Below, piece by piece: positions 24,800-35,883 of a DNA stretch of 64,000 nt. The DNA comes from Dichotomocladium elegans. Lineage: Eukaryota > Mucoromycota > Mucoromycetes > Mucorales > Lichtheimiaceae. Position 1 is the stretch's first letter, and each line of letters starts with the position of its first letter. The stretch is taken from contig JAIXMN010000011.1 of assembly GCA_025716815.1 (NCBI GenBank), positions 1-64,000 on the forward strand, read 5' to 3'. The notes beneath the pieces are model-generated. The model searched no databases and was not told the origin of the DNA. It was given only the letters and a program-made list of their open reading frames with translations. Made by a program: the position numbers and the translations under genes.

Positions 24800-25121
24800 T
24801 GTCGTGGCCAGAATCAGATAGTCACATAATCTAATTTATTTTGTAAGACTCTCAAGAACGTACAAGGCGCAGTACGCTTACTGAGCCACGTACCACATCC
24901 AAAGCCTACCACAAACCATACACACGCCCAGCCACAATCTATATATATATATTAGCCACACATTTTTAGATACAGAAAAACATATAAATACTCAAATAGT
25001 TCCATTAAATAAACCATATCTCATTTCTGATATTTCCCTGAATCGTCTTAGTGACATTCCAGTTCTGTGTGAACTCGCCGTTGTCTATTGCAAAAGGATC
25101 TTCGTGACCAGGACAACGACA
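24800..25121 (+). repeat. 5' LTR of D (322 bp)
   Basis: TGTCGTGGCC...CAACGACA, with a TATA run followed by CATATAAATA. It differs from the 3' copy by a 5-bp difference in the TA repeat and a few bases. Confidence 0.92.
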
Positions 25122-25123
25122 AT

Positions 25124-25136
25124 TGGTAGCTGATGC
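25124..25136 (+). promoter_or_regulatory. Primer-binding site of D, overlapping gag ATG
   Basis: TGGTAGCTGATGC two bases after the LTR, identical to that of C. The gag ATG is at 25133. Confidence 0.75.
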
Positions 25137-26314
25137 CATTTACCTCCAACCAACAAAAGAAATTTGTCATACAAGAATACGTCTACGAGCTTCTTCCACA
25201 GGAATACCAAGAACAATACCGCACGAACTTCGATCAGATACATATCCCCGTAGGCAAACGCGCTACTTTCAACCCGAACAACCTTGCCACACTTAAAACA
25301 AGAGCCCAAGCGATAGTCAAGACCGTAATTGCCGCCATGGAAAATAAGAACCTACTCGAAACAATCCAAAGAATGCTCGTACAGATGCAATCCCAACAAG
25401 AGGAATTAAAAGCATTGCGCGAATCGACTGCTAACAATTACACGGGTGTCAAACCTGTTCAACCAGACACTTTCAGTGGAACACGCTCGACTGCCACAGT
25501 AGAAGCCTGGCTACATATGGTTGAAAAATATCTTGACTGCACCAGCCTCAACGACAAAGGGAAGGTGTCCTACGCCTCGAGCCTTTTACGTTGCGGCGCA
25601 GCCACCTGGTGGCGCCATCTCGAAACCACGATCGACCCCGACGACAGCCTAACCAACCGAACACCGAAGACTTGGCACGCTTTCAAAACTGCTTTCCGCC
25701 AAGAATTCAAGCCTCATAATTCGCAAGACATTGCCCGCAATAAACTCATGAAGCTGCACCAAACCACCACGTCTTCCGGTACTATTCGCGAGTACATTGT
25801 TGCATTCCGCGACATAATGCTGGAACTCCCAGAAATGGGAGTCGGTGAGGCCATCCACTACTTTATTCGAGGACTGACCTACGAAGCCTGCATGCAAGTC
25901 TCCATGCAACGACCAGCTTCACTTGTAGATGCCTATAATGCTGCAGAATCTTATGAATCCGTCCAAGAATATGCTCGCGGAATCCGCGATACGATGCACG
26001 ATTATACTGGTGCCACACACGACCATACTCCGCATGGTACCACACACCACGAGGGACCCACGCCGATGGACCTGGATGTGATACAAGGCCGTTTCTCGCG
26101 CGACAGGCCCACTAACCAACGTCAGTGGCGCTCTTCGTCAGGCCATCAAGGTCACCGTCGGGTCGATCCAATGCCACGCCAAGGACCTAACCGCGTCTCT
26201 AACAAACGATGCTTCAACTGCGGAGGTGTTGGCCATATTGCACGAACGTGCTCCTCTGCCCCCCGATCCTCATCATATACTAGCGATTTAAAAGAGGAGG
26301 CGCGTTCGGACTGA
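25133..26314 (+). CDS. Gag of element D, intact
   Basis: Encodes a 393-residue capsid/nucleocapsid precursor, starting at the ATG inside the PBS (MPFTSNQQKK). The middle carries the retrotransposon-gag capsid signature (VEAWLHMVEKYLDC, then AATWWRHLETT). The C-terminal part holds one CX2CX4HX4C zinc knuckle (CFNCGGVGHIARTC, about 359-372) preceded by the PMDLDVIQ motif shared with C, F and G. It ends EEARSD at a TGA in the loop of a 10-bp hairpin. The frame is unbroken over its full length, so this protein could still be made. Function is inferred from family membership. Confidence 0.9.
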   Translation: MPFTSNQQKKFVIQEYVYELLPQEYQEQYRTNFDQIHIPVGKRATFNPNNLATLKTRAQAIVKTVIAAMENKNLLETIQRMLVQMQSQQEELKALRESTANNYTGVKPVQPDTFSGTRSTATVEAWLHMVEKYLDCTSLNDKGKVSYASSLLRCGAATWWRHLETTIDPDDSLTNRTPKTWHAFKTAFRQEFKPHNSQDIARNKLMKLHQTTTSSGTIREYIVAFRDIMLELPEMGVGEAIHYFIRGLTYEACMQVSMQRPASLVDAYNAAESYESVQEYARGIRDTMHDYTGATHDHTPHGTTHHEGPTPMDLDVIQGRFSRDRPTNQRQWRSSSGHQGHRRVDPMPRQGPNRVSNKRCFNCGGVGHIARTCSSAPRSSSYTSDLKEEARSD

Positions 26315-26331
26315 AGGGGCCCCGGACGCGC
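26300..26331 (+). promoter_or_regulatory. Hairpin around the gag stop of D
   Basis: GCGCGTTCGG pairs over 10 bp with CCGGACGCGC (one G-T wobble). The 12-base loop contains the gag TGA (26312-26314). Pol is open across the hairpin in the -1 frame. Confidence 0.65.
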
Positions 26332-26334
26332 GCC

Positions 26335-29300
26335 TTGCCATCCCTCAACGCTGTGCATGATAAAACGATACACACCGACACCACTATGGACGACCTTCCT
26401 GCCGATTACACCGACACCGCCCCCAGGTATCAAGCCACTAACGACGCACAAGAAGTACCGGACTCTCCTAACACGCCAGTGGAACCGCGCTTAACAAATG
26501 CGCAAAACGATCTCAATCACATAGAATCGTTATACTCAATAAAGCAAACGCAATTGCCTCTGTATGAGATGGTTTGCAATGGGCGGCGGGTCGAGGTACT
26601 ACTGGACAGCGGAGCAACGGGCACATATGTCGCACCAAACGTAGTTAAGGGTCTCCCAAAGCAACAAGTGACCAGTCGTCAGGTAGAAACAGCTGGTGGG
26701 CATACACTGACGATCCAAGAAGCCGTCACGCTTTCACTCAACGCCGGCGGCCTCATACATGATGTACCTGCCTATGTCCTCGATACTAAGTTCGACCTTA
26801 TCCTTGGCCGCGACTGGATCAAACAACTGAAGCCAGTACCCGATTGGGATCTCGATACTTGGCGAATTACCAACAATCAGACCGATTACATATTACGACC
26901 AAAGTTCCAGCGAGAAATACCCGAACTCTCATATCTTATCTCACACAGACAGATCGAACGCCTCACAAACCAGAAACAAATAACCGAAATGTTTTTACTA
27001 CACATTAACAGTTCTATAGACCCCTCTGACCAGGGTATACCCGATGAAGCCACCAAGGTACAAGCGCTCGTCAAAGAGTATCCCGATGTCTTTCAGGATC
27101 AGTTACCAGGACTACCGCCGGAACGCGAAGTCACGCATGTGATCGATACCGGTAACGCCGAACCTATCAACCGCCAACCATATAAGATGAGCCCCCGAGA
27201 ACTGGACGAATTACGAAAGCAACTTGATGAGCTGCTTCAATTACGCCTTATCCGTCCGAGCACATCACCGTGGGGTGCGCCTTGCCTTTTCGTCCGGAAG
27301 AAAGATGGATCCTTACGACTCTGTATCGACTACCGCGCCTTAAATGCCGTCACCAAACGCAATTCCCATCCCCTACCACGAATTGACGAATGCCTCGAAC
27401 GTCTCTCGGGAGCCAAGTTCTTCTCCAGTATTGACTTACGAAGTGGATATCACCAAGTCCGGATACGCGACGAGGACATTCCGAAAACTGCCTTTAACAC
27501 CCTCTATGGCTCGTTCGAGTGGCGTGTACTCAGTTTCGGCCTGTCCAATGCACCAAGAGCCTTTCAGACTATCATGAACCGTACATTGGGTGACTGCATT
27601 GACAAATTTGCGCTTGTATACCTAGATGACGTTCTCATCTATTCAAAGACGGAAGAAGAACATAGTAAACATGTCCGAGAAGTACTCAACCGTCTCCGTA
27701 AGGCCCAACTAATTGCGAACCTCAAGAAGTGCTCCTTTTTCAAAAACGAACTCGAGTTCCTCGGATATCGCCTCTCCGCCCAAGGTATTTTGCCGTCCGC
27801 AAAGAAAGTCAAAGCTATCAAAGACTGGCCGCGCCCGACCAATGTTCAGGAGGTGAGACAGTTCATCGGCTTAGGATCTCACTATCGTCGCTTCATTCAA
27901 GATTTCGCCTCCATTGCTTCGCCATTGACCGATCTCACAAAAGGTGCGGGAGCAAAGAAACGGGCAATTCAATGGTCAGACGCGTGTGAAGCCGCTTTTG
28001 CAGAATTGAAAACCCGCTTGTCGAATGCCCCGGTCCTCCAGGCACCTGATCAAGACCGCCCCTTTGTAATCGAAACAGATGCATCTGACTTTGGCTCTGG
28101 CGCCGTACTGCTTCAGGAGGGACCAGACAAGTTGTGGCGACCAGTCGCGTTCGAGTCCAAGAAGTTTTCGGAAGAGGAACGCCGCTACCCCGCTCAAGAA
28201 CGCGAACTCCTCGCCATCCTACACGCCTTACGTACGTGGCGTTGTTTTGTCGATGGTAGACCGTACGTCGTCTATACCGATCATCATCCACTTCGATATT
28301 TCCGCAGCCAACGTAAGCCAACACCTCGATTAACTCGTTGGATCGCCGAGCTAGAATTATATGATCCGGATGTGCAATACAAACCGGCCGTGAAAACAAT
28401 GTCCCAGACGCCCTTTCTCGTCGTGACGGGCCGGAATGCCAAGCCGCGGATAAGTCCATGGAACCCGATTATCTATACGCAGCTGCCGTCAAATCAATTC
28501 AAGAGTCTGACTGGCCCCGATTTTATACACTAGCCGAATCCGAATGGCCACCTATCTACAAAGACCTCCTACATAAACACCAAGATCGGTTCGTCTGTCG
28601 CAATGGTCAAGTCTTTCGAAAGGTAAAAATCGGCACTGCTATTGAAGAAATTCGCTACGCACTATTCGCCCGCCGAGCCGACATTGTCCAAGGCTTCCAC
28701 CAAGGCTTTGGACATGCAGGACGGATGACTGTCCATGACCTGATCAAGAAGCGCTGGTGGTGGCCAGATATGAAGAACACATCCAGCATTGGCTCAAGGA
28801 TTGTAAACAATGCCAGTTAGCAGCAAACGCCGACAAGAATATGCATCATGGCCCCATGCGTCTACGTGATGTACCCCCTGTGTTCTCACGATGGCACCTC
28901 GACTTCATCGGAGAACTACCAACCACAACCAAAGGTAATCGGTGGATCCTGGTAGCAGTCGACTATGCATCAAACTGGACAATCGCCCGCGCCGTCCCGG
29001 AAGCCACAGGTCCTGCCATCGCCAATTTCTTATTCAACGAAATTGTAATGCGCTTTTCATGTCCAGCTGAGATCGTTACTGACCGCGGTGCAAACTTCAT
29101 GTCGAAGGTGCTCAACACCTATCTGGGACGCATGAAAATTAACCACCAACTTACCTCGGCATTCCACCCCCGCTCAAATGGCAAAGTCGAACGCACAAAC
29201 GGAATACTTAAACAGATGCTCCGAAAGTATGTCCATGGCGCCGTATCCAAATGGGACGAGTTTCTCGAGACAGCAGTTTTCGCTTGTCAAGTACGAAAGC

Positions 29301-29884
29301 ATCGCACAACAGGCCTCAGTCCCTACTACCTAGTTTACGGTACCGAACCTCGACTCCCTGGTGATGTCCTTCCGCCTTTCATTGTTACTACACCCACCAG
29401 CGATGCAGAAAAAATCGCCGATATACGCCAACCCGAACTCCTACGCTTACGTGAAGCACGAGCAACTGCCGCCGAGAAACTCAACGCTAACGCTAAACGA
29501 GACAAAGCCATATGGGATGCCATCCTCAAGCCCCAGGTTTTTGCCGTTGGTGATCACGTCTTGATGCGTCATGAACAAAAGCTCAGCCTAGAATACAACT
29601 GGAAGGGACCCTATGTCATCACAGCACGAAATTTAGACACGGATATCTATCAGCTAAAAGACATGAATGGCGTACCTTACCGTTCTTGGGTTCATACCGA
29701 CCGCCTCCGCCCCATCCACCTGCCACCTGCTGCACCTTCACCGACCATGTGGTACGATCCGGCTTCTTCCCGCACTTCCGATCGACGATCTCTCAACTTC
29801 CTATCTTCTCAGTTGCTCGCGGACGACCAACAATCTCGAGAGGGGGTATTGTCGTGGCCAGAATCAGATAGTCACATAATCTAA
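26335..29884 (+). pseudogene. Pol of D (PR-RT-RH-IN), two frameshifts
   Basis: The pol frame is already open upstream through the hairpin; no ATG marks its start. Protease LLDSGATGTYV; RT YLDDVLIYSK near residue 429; RNase H ETDASDFGSG near 579. One base is missing near 28387 (expected KPG..N before VPDA) and one near 28780 (after WWWPDMK in the integrase HHCC domain). After these the integrase core (DFIGELP, TDRGANFM, NGKVERTNG) and C-terminal region (WVHTDRLRPIH) read cleanly. The frame ends at 29884, 35 bp inside the 3' LTR. Both lesions are single-base deletions. Confidence 0.9.
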
Positions 29885-30176
29885 TTTATTTTGTAAGACT
29901 CTCAAGAACGTACAAGGCGCAGTACGCTTACTGAGCCACGTACCACATCCAAAGCCTACCACAAACCATACACACGCCCAGCCACAATCTATACTGTATA
30001 TATATATTAGCCACACATTTTTAGATACAGAAAAACATATAAATGCTCAAATAGTTCCATTAAATAAACGATATCTCATTTCTGATATTTCCCTGAATCG
30101 TCTTAGTGACATTCCAGTTCTGTGTGAACTCGCCGTTGTCTATTGCAAAAGGATCTTCGTGACCAGGACAACGACA
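29850..30176 (+). repeat. 3' LTR of D (327 bp)
   Basis: Preceded by the polypurine run cgagagggggtat. Starts TGTCGTGGCC, ends CAACGACA. Confidence 0.92.
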
Positions 30177-30236
30177 CAACGACAACATCCGCCAAAAGGA
30201 CAACAAAGGCTTACCACTTAAGCCTTCTACTTGTGA

Positions 30237-30309
30237 TGCTCCCTGCCAGGATCGAACTGGCGACCTTCAGATTATGAGACTGACGCGCTGCCAACTGCGC
30301 TAAGGAAGC
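30237..30309 (-). tRNA. tRNA-Met (anticodon CAT), elongator type
   Basis: A 73-nt cloverleaf without intron. The acceptor GCTTCCT pairs with AGGGAGC and the discriminator base is A. The anticodon loop CTCATAA gives CAT, and the T arm has the standard GTTCGATCC. G1-C72 and the ordinary T loop argue for elongator rather than initiator Met. D ends 60 bp downstream of it; E begins 12 bp upstream of its 5' end. Confidence 0.95.
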
Positions 30310-30321
30310 GACCTTGTCGAG

Positions 30322-30719
30322 TGTCAGGTCCTGGGCTTTTGGTTCCTGGTTGTACTGTACAATTCCGTCTAAAAATGGTAATGTCCCGGAGTACTCAAAC
30401 CAGCCTTGATATCGACTTTGCAGACTTCTTCTTGCTTGACCAAGTGATACCCTTTATTGATTCTATATGACTTATATTTATATATTTCACTATGGAATGT
30501 GCTGGAAGCAGTGTTTCATGGAAAGTACTTCTGATAGAACTGCTATGGATACCAATTGGTGTATGAGGTGGTTGTTTTGCAGCCGACATCTAGAATATTC
30601 GCGCAGTATCCAAGGTTTCGGTTTCGGATCGAAGGTTTTCCCGTCGGCCTGGATTTCTGGGCTTGAACCTTCGTTTATTTTGTGACGGCCTAATGCCTTG
30701 GTTGGGCGCGTCCATGACA
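30322..30719 (-). repeat. 3' LTR of E (398 bp)
   Basis: Plus-strand reading TGTCAGGTCC...GTCCATGACA. The complement of a polypurine tract (ttactcccctcc) follows at 30720. Confidence 0.93.
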
Positions 30720-30742
30720 TTACTCCCCTCCAAAATACTTGT

Positions 30743-33700
30743 TCATCCTCGAACAATGTCAACATCGGACTGGGTAGGAACAGCCACTGAGGGCGGCAAT
30801 TGGTCGGCCGAGGGAGCGGGGTCCACAAGCTTGTCGACTTCGTCAGGGGTAGGCGGCAAACGCATTCGGGAACGCCATTCAGCACGTGTCAAGGTGGGGT
30901 CAAACCAAGGTGTAGCAGGCTCCGTGTCAAAGTTGACTTTCGCCAGACGGTCGGCATGGACCCATGAAGCAAGGGGCACACCTTGTAGCGTTTCGAGCCG
31001 ATACGTACCATAATCGGGATTCTTCGCAATGACAACGTAAGGTCCTTTGTACTGCGGTTCGAGTCCAAAACGTCCTTCATGGGTTAGCTTAACAAATTCG
31101 CCAATATCGAAGTCAACAATGTTCAAGGCCTGGTCCCAGCGATCCTTGTCTTTCTGGCTAACGGCTTGCATGCGAGCAGTAGCAGCAGCACGGACTTGGT
31201 TCAGCTTTTCCAGTTCTTGGGCGGTCAGTTCTGCCATAACGCGTGGGTCCTTAAGCGCGTCGTCGGATATGTAAGGGCGAAGGGGGTCGCCGGGCAGAAC
31301 AGGTTCGCGGCCATAAGTCATGTAAAAAGGGCTGAAACCCGTGGTAGCATGTGTCCGCACACGGCAGGCAAAAAGAGCTGCGTCGAGATAATCGTCCCAT
31401 AGGTGGAGAGCACCATTGATGTATTTTCGTAACATAGATTTGAGGGTACCATTCAGACGCTCGCACTTGCCATTGGTGCGTGGGTGAAACGCGGACGTGA
31501 GCTTGTGATTGATACCAATGCGTTGCGTGTAATGTCGTAAGACGTTGCTCATGAAGTTTGCGCCACGATCGGTCAAGATCTCCTTGGGACAGCCGAAACG
31601 CATTACGATTTCTTCGTACAGGAAGTCAGCGACAGCCTTGCCAGATGCAACAGGTACAGCACGAGCGATTGGATAATTGGACATATAGTCGACGGCCACT
31701 AATATCCACCGGTTTCCTCGTACAGTTTTGGGAAGTTCGCCGATAAAGTCAAGGTGCCAGCGAGCGAAAGCAGGAGGGACGTCGAGTGGATGCATAACAT
31801 CTTGGTGGGCACGGGAACGTCGACTGCTCATTTGACAAGAGGGACACGTCTTGAGCCATTCTCGGATGTCAGCTCGCATCGTCGGCCACCAATATCGGAA
31901 TTTCATCAATTCGAACACTGTAGCCTTGCCTGCATGGCCGAATCCATCGTGGAAGGTCTTTACTGTGTCGGCGCGCTTCGCAGATGGGAGAAAGCAGACT
32001 TCTTTGGTCACTTCGCTACCGGTTGCATCCTTGGTTTTTAATTTGCGATATACCTTCCCATCAGTTATTACGAAATGTTCCTTTTCTTGTTCGAGGAATT
32101 CTTGTACAACTTGGGGAAGGTCGTCCAGTTGGGAAATGTAATAACTTGGCCAGTCTTGTCAGTGCGCTTCAGGTATGCTAGCGGCTGCAACATAAAGGAA
32201 CTCGGGTTCCAAAGTTTCCTCGTTAGGGCTTGCATGGTAAGACTTGCGCGAGAGGGCATCCGGGGCATCGTGGTCTTTGCCGGGCTTGTAGTTGATCTTG
32301 GGGTCATACAACTCAAGCTCATTCATCCATCGTACAAGTCGTGGAGTTGGCTTTGCTTGAGAGCGGAGGTACTTGAGCGTGTGGTGATCAGTCAAGACTT
32401 CGTAATCGCGGCCTTCGATGAAGCAACGCCAAGTTCTCAACGCATGCAAAATGGCTAGCAACTCTCTCTCTTGGGCAGGATAGTTGCGTTCTGCTGCAGA
32501 GAGTTTCCTCGACTCATATGCCAGGGGATGCCACGCGCCCGTCGAGTCTTCTTGCAACAGCACTGCGCCAATACCGACATCGGATGCATCTGTCTCTACC
32601 CGATAAGGCTTACTCGGGTCCGGCGGTCGGGTATGGGAGCAGTTGTCAGTTTTTCCTTAATCAATTCAAAACTGGCTTGACACGCGTCGGACCATGTGAT
32701 TGCACGTTTCTTCGGGCCAGTACCCTTTGTGAGGTCAGTCAGAGGTGCCGCAATGCTTGCGAATGATGGTATGAACCGACGATAATGTTGTGCCAAACCA
32801 ACAAACTGGCGGACTTCCTGGACATTAGTAGGTGGTTCCCATTCCTGAATCGCCTTGATCTTGTCTTGGGCCGGCTTAATACCCTCGGCAGACACTCGGA
32901 ATCCTAGAAAGTGCACTTCCGACTTGCCAAACTCACATTTCTTGGTGTTTGCACACAGTTTGGCTTCGCGCAATCTTTCTAATACCAGACGAACATGTTT
33001 CTGGTGTTCCTCCTTGGACTTGCTGAAGATTAGGATATCGTCTAGATACACCAGTGCGAAGCGATCGAGGTATTCGCCGAGGACCTTATTCATTAAGTTT
33101 TGAAACGTGGGCGGGGCATTGCATAGGCCAAACGGTAAGACAAGGAAAGAGAATTGGCCGTACCGGGTATTGAATGCCGTTTTAGGAACATCTTCTTGTC
33201 TAATGCGGATTTGGTGATAGCCGCTCTTGAGGTCGAGACTTGTAAAGAAAGATGCTCCTTGTAATCGTTCCAGGCATTCGTCGATCCTTGGCAATGGGTG
33301 CTGGTTACGAATTGTCACCTTGTTTAACGCACGATAATCAATGCACATGCGCATGCTCCCGTCTTTCTTCTTAACGAATAATACCAGGGCCCCCCAAGGT
33401 GAAGCACTTGGTTGAATCAGACCTAGTTGTAGGAGCTCATCCAGTTGTCGGCGTAGTTCGTCGAGCTCTAACGGTGACATCTTGAACGGTGGTCTTGCAA
33501 TGGGTTTTGCGTCGCCCGTGTCAATAACATGTTCTATTTTTCTTTCTGGGGGTAGGCCAGGTAGCTCATCACGAAAGACATCTTGGTAGTCGTCTATGAG
33601 CACCTGCATGGATTCAGGGATTTCCTTTGACTGGATGTCGGCCTCCAGTAAGTGTAACATGGACAATTCTTGTACCTCGTTCTTGCGGATTGCTCTGCTG

Positions 33701-34704
33701 ACTTGCTTGTGTGATAGTAGGTATCGTACCCCTGAGTCTCCCAGGTAACGCTCAGGTCGTAGTATATGTGTCTCGCCATCGATCTTGATCGTCCAAGTAT
33801 CAGTTGTCCAGTCAGCTATCGGTGAATATCCTGCCAGCCAATTCCTTCCAAGGATGATGTCGAACTTCGTCTCCAGGATGTATGCTTCGACTGTCATGAA
33901 ACATCCTGATAAGGTGAATGGAACCTTAGCCTTCTTGGAAATTATTAGTTTGTGTCCGCCGGCAGTTTCTACTTCCCGCGCTTCGATATCGAATATCTTA
34001 AGTCCTTTGCATAGTCTGGGCGAAATGTAACTTGTGCTCGCCCCCGTATCGATTAGCGCCAGTATTTGCTTATTTCCGCATCTGCCGCCATACAACGGCA
34101 AAGATTCGCCTCCGCTGCAGGTGAAGAGTCCTTCCAAGTAACAATAATCTTTTCGCAACTGTTGCTCCTCGGTGAGAGCTTTTGGAGCTGCATCATCACC
34201 GTGCTGGTCACCCTCAGTTGCGCTCATCAGTCTGTCACCTGGAGTATCCTGCAAGTCTTGAGTTATACACATTGCAGCTTCGTCTTTTTCCTGATGAGTT
34301 TCGACCAGCCCCACTGGAGAATCCTTGTCTGTCGGACCCTTGTGAACCATCCCCCGATTCTCCAGCGACCGTTTTTCCTTGTTAAGGGGATGTTCAAGGT
34401 CGCGCGTACGTTCCCCCTTGCTTACGTACGCGCAGTGCCAAAACCTGCGACTTGGAGTCTTGTTTAGCACGGTCTTGCTGTTGACGACATTCTCGCTTGA
34501 TGTGTCCGATGCGACCACACTTGAAGCATTGGATGTTTGGCCGCCGGGACGTCCTGCTTGTAGGTGCGACGACATCGAGATCCATGGGTGATGGAGTTTG
34601 CGGGATATAGCCTTGATTGCGCGCCGCAAATCCTTGTCCGGGGACCGATGGTACAGCGAAGCGGGATGGTCGCAGACCCTTTGCACATTGTTGCGCGGCC
34701 TCAT
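30743..34704 (-). pseudogene. Pol of E (PR-RT-RH-IN), one frameshift and one stop
   Basis: From the right: a frame overlapping the end of gag; protease [24 protein letters not shown]; a frameshift near 32625 at the start of RNase H (IPDRR where PDPSKPY is expected). Next come RNase H (VGIGAVLLQEDS) and a TGA at 32159-32161 just before the QDWP motif that related elements have as SDWP. The integrase follows with HHCC (HDGFGHAGKAT...CPSCQ), D,D,E (WHLDFIGE, TDRGANFM, NGKCERLNG) and WVHADRLAKV, ending at 30743. The coding potential after the stop is intact over more than 470 codons. Non-functional as sequenced. Confidence 0.88.
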
Positions 34705-35386
34705 ATGATTCCGCGAACTCGTAGGCCTGATGCAGCGTGGTTGGCTTTTGGATCAGCACTTGGAGACGCGCATGGTACTTGAGGCCTTGGGTGAAGATGA
34801 ACATTGCATCCCGGGTGTCCATGTTTGGTAACTCCAACATCGTGCTACGGAACTCACGGATGTAAGCTTCGATTGTTGTTTTCTGCTCCAGTTGTTGTAG
34901 GCGTTGACGGGCCAGCTGTTCAGAGTTCTCAGGCTTGAACTCTTTCCGGAAAGCCCGGCAGAATTCTGCCCAGGTGCTGGGGGTTTCCAGGTCGAGTTCT
35001 GCCTCCAATTGTCGCCACCAAGCGACGGCACCATCGCGTAGCAGAGTCACCGCGAAAAGCACCATCTGATGGTCGTCGTCGATTTCCGCCAACTCACAAT
35101 ACTTCTGGACTGTATACAGCCACGCCTCAACTGCTTGAGATGTACGTTCGCCTCGGAAGACATCCGGTTTGGTGGGCTTTAGTGCTTGCACCAGCGAACG
35201 GCTACTTCGTGAGGTTGCCTGTTGGCCTTGGTCGGGTCCCACTTGGGAGTTTTGCATTGCAGCGATTTGCTGACTTTGCTGTTGTTGCTGCTGCAGGACC
35301 TGTTGCAGGGACTGCATGACTGACATGAGCACTTGTTGCTCGAGGGTGAGGTTGGGTTGATTGTTTTGGACTTGCTCTGAATCCAT
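34394..35386 (-). CDS. Gag of element E
   Basis: A 330-residue frame from MDSEQVQN. It has a glutamine-rich N-terminus, then the gag capsid signature ([26 protein letters not shown]), the PMDLDVV motif, and a CX2CX4HX4C knuckle ([14 protein letters not shown]). The ATG that overlaps the PBS in C, D and G opens only a seven-codon frame here, so a downstream ATG must be used. The frame misses the stop expected in the conserved hairpin: the TAA in that loop is in another frame. A small indel between the knuckle and the end probably altered the C-terminus. Confidence 0.82.
   Translation of the reverse strand: MDSEQVQNNQPNLTLEQQVLMSVMQSLQQVLQQQQQQSQQIAAMQNSQVGPDQGQQATSRSSRSLVQALKPTKPDVFRGERTSQAVEAWLYTVQKYCELAEIDDDHQMVLFAVTLLRDGAVAWWRQLEAELDLETPSTWAEFCRAFRKEFKPENSEQLARQRLQQLEQKTTIEAYIREFRSTMLELPNMDTRDAMFIFTQGLKYHARLQVLIQKPTTLHQAYEFAESYEAAQQCAKGLRPSRFAVPSVPGQGFAARNQGYIPQTPSPMDLDVVAPTSRTSRRPNIQCFKCGRIGHIKRECRQQQDRAKQDSKSQVLALRVRKQGGTYARP
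34402..34433 (-). promoter_or_regulatory. Hairpin at the gag-pol junction of E
   Basis: A perfect 10-bp stem, GCGCGTACGT with ACGTACGCGC, around a 12-base loop. A TAA lies at the loop in the frame one step from the current gag frame. Pol is -1 relative to that frame, as in C, D, F and G. Confidence 0.6.
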
Positions 35387-35470
35387 TTTGGTGGGTCACA
35401 GGTACGGTACAAAGTTATCCTTGAAAGCTTGCAAATAAATCGGTTCCAAGAGTTAGTGGAAAGAAACTTT

Positions 35471-35482
35471 CATCAGCTACCA
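35471..35482 (-). promoter_or_regulatory. Primer-binding site of E
   Basis: TGGTAGCTGATG on the minus strand, three bases past the LTR, the same 12 bases as in C, D, F and G. Confidence 0.72.
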
Positions 35483-35485
35483 ATT

Positions 35486-35883
35486 TGTCAGGTCCTGGGC
35501 TTTTGGTTCCTGGTTGTCTTGTACAATTCCGTCTAAAAATGGTAATGTCCCGGAGTACTCAAACCAGCCTTGATATCGACTTTGCAGACTTCTTCTTGCT
35601 TGACCAAGTGATACCCTTTATTGATTCTATATGACTTATATTTATATATTTCACTATGGAATGTGCTGGAAGCAGTGTTTCATGGAAAGTACTTCTGATA
35701 GAACTGCTATGGATACCAATTGGTGTATGAGGTGGTTGTTTTGCAGCCGACATCTAGAATATTCGCGCAGTATCCAAGGTTTCGGTTTCGGATCGAAGGT
35801 TTTCCCGTCGGCCTGGATTTCTGGGCTTGAACCTTCGTTTATTTTGTGACGGCCTAATGCCTTGGTTGGGCGCGTCCATGACA
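35486..35883 (-). repeat. 5' LTR of E (398 bp)
   Basis: Same length as the 3' LTR and almost identical. Followed by the TSD copy CGAG. Confidence 0.93.

Larger units (their letters stand above)
24800..30176 (+). mobile_element. Ty3/Gypsy element D, no chromodomain
   Basis: Related to C in layout but with its own LTRs (322 and 327 bp). It shares the PBS, the gag-stop hairpin and -1 pol frame. Flanking bases (GTCG left, CAAC right) do not form a duplication. It ends 60 bp from the 3' end of tRNA-Met. C and D thus fill the gap between tRNA-Arg and tRNA-Met. Confidence 0.92.
30322..35883 (-). mobile_element. Ty3/Gypsy element E, no chromodomain
   Basis: Two 398-bp LTRs and a complete gag-pol interior on the minus strand. 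A 4-bp duplication CGAG flanks it (30318-30321, 35884-35887). It lies 12 bp upstream of the mature 5' end of tRNA-Met, about where RNA polymerase III would start. This recalls the insertion preference of yeast Ty3. Confidence 0.92.

Noticed and set aside
24796..30180. A target duplication for element D
   Set aside because: GTCG on the left and CAAC on the right do not match at 4 or 5 bp.
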